This document shows positions 30,363 to 41,154 of a DNA stretch of 64,000 nt, one piece after another. Origin of the DNA: Mycobacterium shinjukuense (GTDB lineage Bacteria; Actinomycetota; Actinomycetes; Mycobacteriales; Mycobacteriaceae). How positions within the stretch are numbered: position 1 is the first letter of the stretch; the number at the start of each line of letters is the position of its first letter. The stretch is from positions 1,860,001-1,924,000 of the forward strand of contig NZ_AP022575.1 in the NCBI RefSeq assembly GCF_010730055.1, in the 5' to 3' direction. Position numbers and translations under genes: made by a program. Below the pieces are notes generated by a model. It ran no database searches. It saw only the letters and a list, made by a program, of their open reading frames with translations, and had not been told where the DNA came from.

Positions 30363-32649
30363 CGGGATGGCCGCCGGGGCGGAGCGAGGTCGGCCAGCTC
30401 GGCCAACAGGCGCTCACGCAGTGGTTCGACCTGAGCCGAGTGCGAGGCGTAATCCACCGCGATCGGCCGGATATGGATGCCCTCGCGCTCACAAACGGCG
30501 CCGAACTGCCCCATCGCGGTTGGCTCACCGCTAATGATGGTGTGCGACGGCCCGTTGATCGCCGCGATACCCAACGCCTGACCCACGGCTGCAGCCGGGG
30601 CTGCACCTGCTCGGCACCGGCCAGCACCGAGGCCATCGCACCAGCACCGGCCAACGCACTCAGCGCTTGACTGCGCCGCGCCACAATACGCACCGCCTCA
30701 GGCAACGAAAACACCCCAGCGATATAGGCCGCGGCGATTTCGCCCTGCGAGTGACCGATCACCGCATCGGCAACAATGCCGTAGTGGCGCAACACCTCAG
30801 CCAACGACACCATCATGGTGAACAGCACCGGCTGCACCACATCCACCCGATCCAGCGCCGGGGCCCCCGACTGCTGACACAACACCTCACGCACCGACCA
30901 GCCCGTCAACGGACCCAACGCCTCATCACAGGCATCCACAGTGTCAGCAAACACCCGGTGATGTCGGTAAAGCTCACCCCCCATCCCCAGGTACTGCCCA
31001 CCCTGACCAGGCAACACGAACACCGTTTTGCCACGCAGATGCGCCAGGTAGTGGTGCTGCGTCAGCCGCGGATGCGCCTGCCCACCACGCAGCGCATCCA
31101 ACGCCTCCAACAGGTCTTTCCGCGCATCAACACTGCCGACCGACGCCGTGATCACCGCCCGACGCGAGTGATGCGTGCGGGTCCGACCCAGGCTGTAGGC
31201 CACATCGGTCAAATCCAACTCAGGACGGGCCACCAGATGCCGGTGCAACCGGTCGGCCTGGGCGCACAACGCCTCCGGCGTGCGCGCCGACAACGCCCAA
31301 ACCGGCAACCCAAACCCCACACCCTCACCGGCATGCTCACCTAAACCGTCCTCCGCCGCATCCGCCGGCGCAGGGGCCCGCTGCACGATCACATGCGCAT
31401 TGGTGCCACTAATCCCAAACGACGACACCGCCGCGGTACGCGGATGATCGGTCACCGGCCACGGCACCGCCTCCGTCAACAACCGCACCGTACCCGCTGA
31501 CCAGTCAATATGCGGACTAGGACGATCCACATTCAACGTCGGCGGCAAACAATCGTGATTCAGCGCCTCAACCATCTTGATCATCCCCGCCACCCCCGCG
31601 GCGGCCTGAGTGTGACCAATGTTGGACTTGACCGACCCCAACCACAACGGATGCTCACGATCACGCCGGGCGCCATACGTGGCGATCAACGCCTCCGCCT
31701 CGATCGGATCCCCCAACATAGTCCCCGTCCCATGGGCCTCAACCACATCCACCTGATCCAGCCCAATACCGGCATCGGCCACCGCCTGGGTAATCACCCG
31801 CTGCTGCGCCAGCCCACTGGGAGCCGTCAACCCATTGGAGGCACCATCCTGATTGACCGCCGACCCCACAATCACCGCCAACACCGGATGCCGATGGCGC
31901 CGAGCATCACTGAGCCGCTCCAACACCAACACCGCAGCCCCTTCACCCCACCCGGTGCCGTCAGCCGCGGCGGCAAACGCCTTACACCGCCCATCAGCAG
32001 CCAACCCCCGCTGCCGGGCGAACTCGGTAAACACCGACGGCGTCGTCATCACCGTCACCCCACCGGCCAACGCCAACGACGACTCACCATTGCGCAGCGA
32101 CTGACACGCCAAATGCGTGGCCACCAACGACGACGAACACGCCGTGTCCACCGTGATCGCCGGACCCTGCAAACCCAGCGCATAGGCCACCCGCCCCGAA
32201 GCCACACTGGTGGACAAACCGGTTAGCGCATAGCCCTCCACACCATCAGAACCGCTCCCGCCATAGGCTTGCGCCCACGCCCCGACGAACACCCCGGTCG
32301 CCGAACCCACCAACCCCGCCGGATCAATTCGGGCGGTTTCCAACGCCTCCCAACACACCTCCAACAGCAACCGCTGCTGCGGATCCATGGTGAGGGCCTC
32401 CCGCCCCGAAATCCCGAAAAACTCCGCGTCAAAGCCGGCCGCATCATGCAGGAACGTCCCGGCGCGGGTGTAGGTCTTGCCCACCGCATCCGGATCCGGA
32501 TCGAACAACTCCGCAAGATTCCAGCCCCGGTCAGACGGAAAACCCCCCACCGCATCAAAACCCCCCACCACCAGATCCCACAAACCCGCCGCCGAATCCA
32601 CCCCACCCGGAAACCGACACGCCATCCCCACCACCGCAACCGGCTCGTC
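29947..32649 (-). repeat. 2.7-kb KS-AT repeat, right copy
   Basis: This is the partner of 23371-26079 and covers KS and AT of modular PKS protein 1. It carries the one-base deletions near 30380 and 30583 relative to the left copy and has C6 where the left copy has C7. Confidence 0.85.
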
Positions 32650-34815
32650 TGTTTCCGCGCGCGACACCACCTGCACAGGCGCGGCGATCGACCCGCTCAT
32701 CAGCTGACCCAGGTAGCTGGCCAGCGCGGCGGGCGTTGGGTAGTTAAACGCCGAGACGGGCGACAATGCCAGCCCCGTAACGGCTTTCAGCCGGTCAAGT
32801 AACTCGGTAGCTTTCACCGAGTCGAAACCCAAGTCCTGAAACGCGCATTCAGGGTCGATGTCGTCGGGTTTGAAATTGCCCAACACCGCTGCCGCCTGCG
32901 TGCACACAACCCCAACCAGCAGGTCATGTTCCTGCTGGCGGAGCGTGCGCAGCCGCTGGTTCAACGCCTGGTCGGCCACCGCGCCCGCACCGACGTCATC
33001 GAGCAGGTTCTGCCCTGACCGGCGGGTTAGCCCGTCGAGGCGGATGAACTCATCGCGCAGATACTGCTGTACACATTCCCTTCGTCTGACCTTGCCGCTT
33101 GTGGTGATGGGGATCGAACCAGGAGACACCAGAACGAGATCCGCCACGCTCAAACCATGCGACTTCATTATCGCTGCGGTGACCTCACGCCGCACGGCGC
33201 TCATCCTGTGCATCGCAGCCTCTTGGGACTCGTCGCGCTGCTTGAGTTCGATGATGGCGACCGGCTTTTCAGCGCCGTCATCATCGGGAACCGCGATCGC
33301 AACGCAGCGGCCACCGGTGATCTCCTGGATCGTCGCCTCGATGTCGTCCGCAGAGTGGTTGCGCCCGTACACAATTAGGAGGTCCTTGATCCGGCCGAGG
33401 ATGAAAAGCTCACCGCCGGAACGGAAGCCCGAGTCCCCGGTTCGCAGCCATGGCCTCTCGGGCGTGCCCTCCGTCGGGTGAACAATCGTTGCACCGAACG
33501 TGCGCTTGGTCTCTTCAGGCTTTTGCCAATAGCCGGCAGCGACGTTGGCGCCATGCACCCAGATCTCGCCCACCGTTCCCTCTGGACATTCGACGCTCGT
33601 CTCGGGATCGACAATGCGCACCAACTGGGTATCCACGGTCCCGTAACTGACCAGCGGTGCACCCGTTTCACCGTCGCAGCGCTCAGCTTGGCCGTCGGGC
33701 AGTTTTGCGGAGTCAAAGTGGACAATTTTTGGCGGTTCGCCTGCCGTGCGGGTCGCGATGTAAACAGTCGCCTCTGCCATCCCATATGCGGGCCGCAGCA
33801 CCGCGGGATCGAGGTTGAAGCGAGCGAACCGGTCAGAAAAGCGCTTGAGCGTCGCGGGCTGCACCCGCTCACTGCCGCTGAGGATCGCCCACACGCCGGA
33901 AAGATCGAGCCCCGCCATATCGTCATCTGATGTCTTGCGTGTCGCGATATCAAAAGCGAAGTTCGGTGCCGCCGACACTGCTCGAGTATTCGACGCCAGC
34001 ATCTGCATCCATCGGGCCGGCCGCTGCAAGAACCCGACCGGGCTGGTGAGCTCGGCGCGCACACCGGCCAGGATGGGGCAAATCATGCCCAGCATGAAGC
34101 CCATGTCGTGATAGAACGGCAGCCACGACACCACCGTGGTGTCGGCTGGTGGGACCCCTCCGTAAACCCCGAAAAAGTCAGTCAACATCTGCTCGAAGTT
34201 GGCTAACACGTTGTCGTTCGAGACCATCACGCCGGCCGGGGTGCGCGTGGAACCGGAGGTGTACTGCAGATACAGGGTTTCCGGCGCTTCGGTACCGGCG
34301 GCGAGTAAGCCCAATCGCTGCCCAGCGTCTAGCTCCAGCAAATCAACTTCGACGATCGACGGCCCGTCTCGTCCAGTTTTCGGCTGTACATACGGGGCCA
34401 GGTTGTCGACGACAGCGGAGGTCGTGAGAACGACGGCGGGCAATGTGTCGGCCAACACCGAAGTGGTGCGCTCGTCGTGTGCGCCACCATAGGGAACCGA
34501 AAGCGGCACAGCGACGAGGCCGGCCTGCAACGAGGCCAGAAAACTCACGATGTAATCCAACCCCTGCGGTGCCAAGATCACTGCCCGGTCGCCGGTCGAC
34601 CCGCATTGAACGAGCTCCTGTGCCAGGTTTGACGTTCGCCGGTACAGCTGCGACCACGTCAGACTTTCCGCAACTCCCGCCCAATCCTGCTCGTAATCAA
34701 CGAAAGTGAACGCGATCTGATCAGGCTGCATACTGGCGCGCTCATGCAGCACAGCGGGTAGGGAGGACTCAACCACAACTCGACGATAGGGGATGAACAA
34801 ACCGGCCGTGGGCAT
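30274..34815 (-). CDS. Modular PKS protein 1, upstream part: FAAL-ACP-KS-AT
   Basis: This protein begins with a complete fatty-acyl-AMP ligase fused to a PKS. FAAL spans about residues 1-590 (YTSGST, SWLPFYHDMG, YGMAEATVY, WLRTGDSG, YGRNHSADDIE). An ACP follows with its phosphopantetheine serine near 665 (GFDSVKATE), then KS from about 722 (DTACSSSL near 890) and AT (GHSQGE). The ligase should activate a fatty acid and load it in cis on the ACP as starter unit. Other FAALs in the window suggest that the GTG at 34776 (MVESSLPAVL) may be the true start instead of the ATG at 34815. The real frame is lost at about 30583 after a one-base deletion; the last 100 or so residues of the open frame (after PRLQPWV) are out of frame. 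It is divergent from PKS copy 3. Confidence 0.88.
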   Translation of the reverse strand: MPTAGLFIPYRRVVVESSLPAVLHERASMQPDQIAFTFVDYEQDWAGVAESLTWSQLYRRTSNLAQELVQCGSTGDRAVILAPQGLDYIVSFLASLQAGLVAVPLSVPYGGAHDERTTSVLADTLPAVVLTTSAVVDNLAPYVQPKTGRDGPSIVEVDLLELDAGQRLGLLAAGTEAPETLYLQYTSGSTRTPAGVMVSNDNVLANFEQMLTDFFGVYGGVPPADTTVVSWLPFYHDMGFMLGMICPILAGVRAELTSPVGFLQRPARWMQMLASNTRAVSAAPNFAFDIATRKTSDDDMAGLDLSGVWAILSGSERVQPATLKRFSDRFARFNLDPAVLRPAYGMAEATVYIATRTAGEPPKIVHFDSAKLPDGQAERCDGETGAPLVSYGTVDTQLVRIVDPETSVECPEGTVGEIWVHGANVAAGYWQKPEETKRTFGATIVHPTEGTPERPWLRTGDSGFRSGGELFILGRIKDLLIVYGRNHSADDIEATIQEITGGRCVAIAVPDDDGAEKPVAIIELKQRDESQEAAMHRMSAVRREVTAAIMKSHGLSVADLVLVSPGSIPITTSGKVRRRECVQQYLRDEFIRLDGLTRRSGQNLLDDVGAGAVADQALNQRLRTLRQQEHDLLVGVVCTQAAAVLGNFKPDDIDPECAFQDLGFDSVKATELLDRLKAVTGLALSPVSAFNYPTPAALASYLGQLMSGSIAAPVQVVSRAETDEPVAVVGMACRFPGGVDSAAGLWDLVVGGFDAVGGFPSDRGWNLAELFDPDPDAVGKTYTRAGTFLHDAAGFDAEFFGISGREALTMDPQQRLLLEVCWEALETARIDPAGLVGSATGVFVGAWAQAYGGSGSDGVEGYALTGLSTSVASGRVAYALGLQGPAITVDTACSSSLVATHLACQSLRNGESSLALAGGVTVMTTPSVFTEFARQRGLAADGRCKAFAAAADGTGWGEGAAVLVLERLSDARRHRHPVLAVIVGSAVNQDGASNGLTAPSGLAQQRVITQAVADAGIGLDQVDVVEAHGTGTMLGDPIEAEALIATYGARRDREHPLWLGSVKSNIGHTQAAAGVAGMIKMVEALNHDCLPPTLNVDRPSPHIDWSAGTVRLLTEAVPWPVTDHPRTAAVSSFGISGTNAHVIVQRAPAPADAAEDGLGEHAGEGVGFGLPVWALSARTPEALCAQADRLHRHLVARPELDLTDVAYSLGRTRTHHSRRAVITASVGSVDARKDLLEALDALRGGQAHPRLTQHHYLAHLRGKTVFVLPGQGGQYLGMGGELYRHHRVFADTVDACDEALGPLTGWSVREVLCQQSGAPALDRVDVVQPVLFTMMVSLAEVLRHYGIVADAVIGHSQGEIAAAYIAGVFSLPEAVRIVARRSQALSALAGAGAMASVLAGAEQVQPRLQPWVRRWVSRRSTGRRTPSLAVSQPRWGSSAPFVSARASISGRSRWITPRTRLRSNHCVSACWPSWPTSLRPGGHPVVFHGGRQVLRRCFRHHQNGRRVLVSQPA
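30375..30590. other. Two one-base deletions in the AT region of modular PKS protein 1
   Basis: Compared with the duplicate at 23371-26079, one C is missing from GGGGCCGG (about 30380) and one from a C4 run (30582-30584 is C3). Between them a third frame (YASHSAQVEP) carries the AT, so both must be corrected to rebuild one protein. Confidence 0.8.
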
Positions 34816-34885
34816 TTTTTGCCACGTCCGAACGATTTTTCCGCGCGCATGCGGGCTGACCAGCTACGCTCTGGTCACACGGGGG
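34812..34885 (+). promoter_or_regulatory. Conserved upstream element / candidate promoter of PKS copy 3
   Basis: ACGTCCGAACGATTTTT, then about 22 bases, then GCTACGCT (TACGCT as -10 candidate), as upstream of PKS copy 2 (9960-10004). It lies in the divergent region between the FAAL-PKS gene and PKS copy 3 and could serve either side, but the orientation relative to the PKS is the same in both places. Confidence 0.5.
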
Positions 34886-35034
34886 AGGCGGGGGTTCCGC
34901 GCAGCGCGGCGCGGTTTGCTCGGCGTTCCCTGAGCCGCCCGGATCGGAACTCGGGACGGTTTCTCGGAACCGCCGGTGCGAACTCGAAGCCGCTGATAGG
35001 AACTGAAGCACTGGTAAGGATAAGGTGAACGAAA

Positions 35035-36111
35035 GTGGACAGGACACCTGTGACTCCGGTTGCTGTCATCGGCATGGCGTGCCGGCTGCCGGGGGGCATT
35101 GACTCCCCCGATCTGCTTTGGGAGGCGTTGCTGCGGGGCGACGACCTGGTGACCGAGGTTCCCGCCGACCGATGGGATGCGGAGGAGTACTACGATCCCG
35201 AGCCTGGCGTGCCTGGGCGGTCGGTGTGCAAGTGGGGCGCTTTCCTGGACAACGTGGCCGACTTCGATGCGGAGTTCTTCGGAATCAGCGAGCGAGAAGC
35301 GGCCGCGATGGATCCGCAACACCGCTTGTTGCTGGAAGCCTCCTGGGAGGCCATGGAGCACGCCGGTCTGACTCGGGCCGCGCTGGCGAACGTCCAGACT
35401 GGCGTTTTCGTGGGCTTGATGCACGACGATTACCAGTTGCTGCACGCGGATGCCCAGACGTTGTCGGGGCCCTATGGATACATGGGCAACAGCTTTGCCA
35501 TGGGATCCGGGCGGATCGCCTATGCCATGGGCCTACACGGTCCGGCGATAACGGTCGACACCGCGTGCTCGTCGGGCCTGGCCGCGATCCATCTGGCCTT
35601 CCGTAGCCTTAACGACGGCGAAAGCGACCTCGCGCTGGCAGGCGGCGCCTCTGTGATGCTCGAACCCCGCAAGGCCGCATCCGGATCCGCCTTGGGCATG
35701 TTGTCGGCCACGGGGCGCTGCCACGCGTTCGACGTCGCGGCCGACGGCTTTGTCTCCGGTGAAGGTTGCGTCATGGTGTTGCTCAAGCGGCTCCCGGATG
35801 CGCTGGCCGATGGCGACCGGATTCTGGCCGTGGTGCGCGGCACCGCCGCCAACCAGGACGGCCGGACCGTCAACATTGTCACGCCGTCACGGACCGCGCA
35901 GGTCGCGGCCTATCGGGCGGCGTTGGCCGCGGCCAGCGTCGAGCCCGCCACCGTGGGCATGGTGGAGGCGCACGGCCCCGGCACCCCGGTGGGTGACCCC
36001 GTCGAATATGCCAGCCTGGCCGAGGTCTACGGCGTCGAGGGCCCGTGTGCCCTGGCGTCGGTGAAGACCAATTTCGGGCACACCCATCGGCGGCCGGGGC
36101 GCTGGGGCTGA
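35035..36111 (+). CDS. Mas/Pks5-like PKS copy 3, 5' part (KS), frame broken
   Basis: This is the N-terminal 350 residues of a third Mas/Pks5-like synthase: KS with EPGVPGRSVC, Cys178 in DTACSSG, and EAHGPGTP. The GTG start follows a GGATAAGG stretch. The open frame ends at 36111, soon after an A is lost from the AA in the HTQSAA codons (about 36085) relative to copy 2. The following KS-AT linker and early AT are readable in two other frames (36045-36740 and 36230-36796). A further one-base loss at about 36424 and another at about 36790 bring the sequence back to the original frame. The first 560 bases differ from copy 2; after that the two are nearly identical. Confidence 0.85.
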   Translation: MDRTPVTPVAVIGMACRLPGGIDSPDLLWEALLRGDDLVTEVPADRWDAEEYYDPEPGVPGRSVCKWGAFLDNVADFDAEFFGISEREAAAMDPQHRLLLEASWEAMEHAGLTRAALANVQTGVFVGLMHDDYQLLHADAQTLSGPYGYMGNSFAMGSGRIAYAMGLHGPAITVDTACSSGLAAIHLAFRSLNDGESDLALAGGASVMLEPRKAASGSALGMLSATGRCHAFDVAADGFVSGEGCVMVLLKRLPDALADGDRILAVVRGTAANQDGRTVNIVTPSRTAQVAAYRAALAAASVEPATVGMVEAHGPGTPVGDPVEYASLAEVYGVEGPCALASVKTNFGHTHRRPGRWG

Positions 36112-39100
36112 TGAAGGCGGTGCTTGCCGTGCAACACGGCGTGGTTCCGCGGAACCTGCACTTCACCCGGCTGCCTGACGAATTCGCCCGGATCGACACC
36201 AAGCTGTTCGTGCCGCAGGAAACCACGCCGTGGCCCACCGGCGATGGCACGGCGCCGCGGCGGGCGGCGGTGTCGTCCTACGGGTTCTCGGGGACCAACG
36301 TGCACGCGATTGTGGAGCAGGCCCCCGAAACTGTTGCACCCGACGATGTCCCGGCCGGTCCCGCCCTCGAAGGTCCGCTGCTTTTCCCATTGTCGGCCAG
36401 CTCGGAGGACAGCCTGCGGCACACGCACGGCGGCTCGCCGACTGGGTGGACGCCCAGGGGCCGGAGCTGGCGATCACCGATCTGGCCTACACCCTGGCAC
36501 GCCGCCGTGGGTACCGGCCGGTGCGGACGTTCGTGCTGGCCAGCACCCCTGCCGAGGCGTCGGCGGCGCTGCGTGCGGTGGCCGACGGTGAGACGCCTTA
36601 CCCGCCGGCGGTCGGCCAGGACGACCGGGGCCCGGTGTGGGTGTTTTCCGGTCAGGGTTCGCAGTGGGCGGCGATGGGCGCTGACCTGCTGGCCAACGAG
36701 CCGGTGTTCGCCGCGACCGTCGCCGCGGTCGAGCCGCTGATCGCCGCGGAGTCCGGGTTCTCGGTGACCGAGGCGATGACCGCACCCGAGAGGTGACCGG
36801 CATCGACCGGGTGCAGCCCACCCTGTTCACCATGCAGGTCGCGCTGGCGGCGACGATGAAGTCCTACGGGGTGACACCGGGCGCGGTGATCGGCCACTCG
36901 CTGGGCGAGGCGGCCGCGGCGGTGGTCGCCGAAGCGCTGTCGCTGGACGACGGGGTGCGCGTCATCTGCCGCCGCTCCCAGCTGATGACCCGCATCGCCG
37001 GCTGCGGGGCGATGGCCTCGGTGGAACTGCCGGCCCAGGACGTCATTACCGAGCTGATGTCACGCGGGGTCAGCGATGCCGTGGTGGCGGTGGTGGCCTC
37101 TCCGCAGTCCACGGTGATCGGCGGGGCCACCCAGACGGTGCGCGATCTGGTGGCGGCGTGGGAGCAGCGCGACGTGCTGGCCCGGGAAGTGGCCGTCGAT
37201 GTGGCCTCGCACTCCCCGCAGGTCGATCCGATCCTTGATGACCTGACCGAGGCGCTGGCCGAGATCACCCCGTTGACACCGCGGGTGCCCTATTATTCGG
37301 CGACCTCGTTCGACCCGCGCGAGGAGCCGCACTGCGACGCCCACTACTGGGCGGACAACCTGCGCCACACGGTGCGTTTCGCCGCGGCGGTGCAGGCCGC
37401 GCTGGAGGACGGCTACCGGGTGTTTGCCGAGCTGTCCCCGCACCCGCTGCTGACCCACGCGGTCGATCAGACCGCCCGCAGCCTGGACATGGCGGTGGCG
37501 GCGCTGGCCGGCATGCGCCGCGAGCAGCGGCTGCCGCACGGCCTGCGTTCGCTGCTGGGCGACCTGTATGCGGCCGGCGCCGCGGTGGACTTCTCGGTGC
37601 TCTACCCCAGCGGACGCCTGGTCGACGCCACACTGCCCACCTGGAGCCAGCGTCCCCTGCTGTTGACCCGAGACGGTGAGGATTCGCGGGCGCAAGGCGG
37701 TTTGATGGTTCCGGCGCATCCCCTGCTGGGTGTGCGTGTGCGATTGCAGGAGGAGCCGGAACGCCACGTCTGGCAGAGCGAGGTGGGTACCACGGCGTTG
37801 CCGTGGTTGGCCGATCACCAAATCCACAACGCGACGACTTTCCCGGGGGCTGCTTACTGCGAGATGGCGTTGGCCGCGGCGCGCGCCGTGCTGGGCAAGG
37901 CATCCGAAGTCCGCGATCTCCGGTTCGAGCAACTGCTGGTCGAGGACGACACCCCGATCGGGGCCACCGCAACCATGGAAGCCCCCGGCGTGGTCACCTT
38001 CGCGGTGGAGACAAATCAGGATGGACGATACGCGCGGCAACTGACCGCGGTTCTGCACGCTGTCCGGGACGCAGACGACGCCCCGGACCAGCCGCCCGTG
38101 GCAAACATCGCCGAACTGCTGGCCAGCCAAACGCGCAAGGTGGACGGCGCCGAGGTTCGACAATGGCTGGACAAGCGTGGCCATCGCTTGGGGCCGGCTT
38201 TTACGGGTCTGGTTGGCGCGTACATCGCCGAAGGGGCCGGCGAGACGGTGTTGGCCGAGGTCAGCCTGCCGGGCCCGCTTCGCTCGCAACGCAAGGCTTA
38301 CGGCGTGCATCCGGTGTTGCTGGATGCGTGCTTCCAATCGGTAGCGGCGCATCCCAGTGTCCGCAATGCCGGCAATGGCGGTTTGTTGCTGCCGTTGGGG
38401 GTGCGGCGGTTGCGGGCCTACGGCCCGGCCCGGCACGCTCGGTATTGCTACACGACGGTGACCGCGTGCGGCTCGGGCGTGGAAGCCGACCTCGATCTGC
38501 TGGATGAAAACGGCGCGGTGTTGTTGGTGGTGCGCGGCCTGCAGATGGGCACCGGCGCGTCGCCGACCAGCGAGCGCGACCACGTCATGGGCGAGCGGCT
38601 GCTGAGCATCGAATGGCAGCACCGCGAACTGCCCGAAACCAGCCACGCCGAACCGGGCACCTGGCTGCTGATCGGCACCTCCGATGCCGCCGATCTGCTG
38701 GCCACCGAGTTGACCGACGCGCTCAAGCTACGCGAGGCACGATGCGCGACCCTGTCCTGGCCGCAGCACGCCGACCACGCCACGCACGCCCAGCGCCTGC
38801 GTGACCAGTTCGAAGCCGGCGGCTTCAGTGGTGTGGTGGTGCTGACCGCGGCGCAAAACGGCAACCCCGACCAGGAATCACCGTTGCGCGGCGCTGAGTG
38901 CGTCAAGCACGTGGTGCGCATCGCCCGCGAGCTGCCAGACATCGTGGGTCAGACACCGCGGTTGTATGTGTTGACCCGCAACGCCCAGGCGGTGCTGGCC
39001 GATGACCGGCCCAACCTGGAGCAGGGTGGGCTGCGTGGGCTGCTGCGGGTGATCGGTGCCGAGCACCCGCATTTGATGGTCAGCTACATCGACCTCGACG

Positions 39101-41154
39101 AGCAGACCGGCGCCGAGCAGGTGGCCCGTCAGCTGCTGGCGGCCAGCGACGAGGATGAGACCGCCTGGCGCAACGACCAGTGGTACACCGCCCGGCTGTG
39201 CCCGGCCCCGCTGCGGCCGGAGGAGCGCCACACCACCGTGGTCGAACACGACCGCAACGGCATGCGCCTGCACATCCGCACCCCCGGTGACCTGCAAACC
39301 TTGGAGTTCGCCGCGTTCGACCGGGTGCCCCCGGGCGCTGGCCAGATCGAGGTCGCCATCAGCGCCTCTAGCATCAACTTCGCCGACGTGCTGGTCAGCT
39401 TCGGCCGCTACCAAACCCTCGACGGGCAGTTGCCGCAGCTGGGCACCGATTTCGCCGGGGTGGTGACCGCGGTGGGGCCCGGGGTCAGCGAATTGCGGGT
39501 CGGGGACCGGGTCGGGGGCCTGTCCCCCAACGGCTGCTGGGCCACCTTTGTCACCTGCGATGCCCGCATGGCCGTCAAGCTGCCCGAGGGGCTGACCGAG
39601 GCCCAGGCCGCCGCGGTGACCACCGCCGGCACCACCGCCTGGTACGGGCTGCAGGAGCTGGCCCGGATCCGGGCCGGGGACAAGGTGCTCATCCACTCGG
39701 CCACCGGCGGGGTGGGCCAGGCCGCGATCGCGATCGCGCGGGCGGCCGGGGCCGAGATCTATGCCACCGCCGGCAGCCAACAGCGCCGCCAATTATTGCG
39801 CGACATGGGCATCGACCACGTCTATGACTCGCGCAGCGTGGAGTTCGCCGAGCAGATCCGCCGCGACACCGACGGCTACGGCGTGGACATCGTGCTTAAC
39901 TCGCTGACCGGTGCCGCCCAACTGGCCGGCGTCAAACTGCTGGCCCTGGGCGGACGGTTCATCGAGATCGGCAAACGCGACATCTACTCCAACACCCGAC
40001 TGGAACTTTTCCCGTTCCGGCGCAATCTCGCGTTCCACGGGCTGGACCTGGGCTTGCTGGCGGTGAGTCATCCCGCTGCCGTGCGCGAGGTGTTGGCGAC
40101 GGTGTATCGGTTGACCGCCGAGGGTGTGCTGCCGATGCCGCAGAGCACGCATTATCCGTTGGCCGAGGCGGCCACCGCGATTCGGGTGATGGGGGCCGCC
40201 GAGCACACCGGCAAGCTCATCCTCGACGTGCCGCACGCCGGGCGCAGCAGCGTGGTGCTGCCACCGGAGCAGGCCCGGGTTTTCCGTGCTGACGGGTCTT
40301 ACCTGATCACCGGGGGCCTGGGTGGGCTGGGCTTGTTCTTGGCCGAGAAGATGGCCAGCGCCGGAGCCGGCCGCATCGTGCTCAGCTCCCGCTCGGCGCC
40401 CAGCCAAAAAGCCTTGGAGACCATCGAGTTGGTGCGCTCCATCGGCTCTGATGTGGTGGTCGAATGCGGCGATATCGCCCAGCCGGGCACCGCCGAGCGA
40501 TTGGTGGCCGCGGCCACCGCCACCGGGCTGGCGCTGCGCGGGGTGCTGCACGCGGCCGCGGTGGTCGAAGACGCCACCTTGGCCAACATCACCGACGAGC
40601 TCATCGAGCGCGACTGGGCGCCCAAGGTGTATGGCGCCTGGCGGCTGCACCAGGCCACCGCCACCCAGCCGCTGGACTGGTTCTGCTCGTTCTCCTCGGC
40701 GGCCGCCCTGGTGGGCTCGCCGGGTCAGGGCGCCTACGCCGCGGCCAACAGCTGGCTGGACGCCTTCACCCAGTGGCGAAAGTCACACGGCCTGCCGGCC
40801 ACCTCGATCGCCTGGGGCGCCTGGGGGGAGATCGGCCGCGCCATCGCGTTCGCCGAACAGACCGGCGACGCCATCGCACCCGAGGAGGGCGCCTACGCTT
40901 TCGAGGCGCTGCTGCGCCACAACCGGGCCTACACCGGCTACGCCCCGGTGATCGGATCACCGTGGCTGACGGCCTTCGCCCAACGCAGCCCCTTCGGCGA
41001 GAAGTTCCAAACCCTGGGTAAAAGCCGTTCGAGCACAAGCAAATTCCTCGCCGAGCTCGAGGAACTACCCCACGACGAATGGCCGGCCCGGCTACGGCGT
41101 CTGCTCTCCGAGCAAGTCGGCCTGATCCTGCGCCGCACCATCGACACCGACCGT
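35593..41154 (+). repeat. 5.6-kb direct repeat, right copy (PKS copy 3)
   Basis: This is the partner of 10738-16302. It has the same gene, orientation and domain register, with three one-base deletions and the divergent patches described for the left copy. Confidence 0.85.
36083..36792. other. Three one-base deletions in PKS copy 3
   Basis: Relative to PKS copy 2, one base is missing at about 36085 (AA to A), about 36424 (CATACCGC to CACACGC) and about 36790 (GAGAAGG to GAGAGG). The net change is -3, so the start (35035) and the long downstream frame (36793-41328) share one frame, but as written a stop is met at 36111. Confidence 0.8.
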
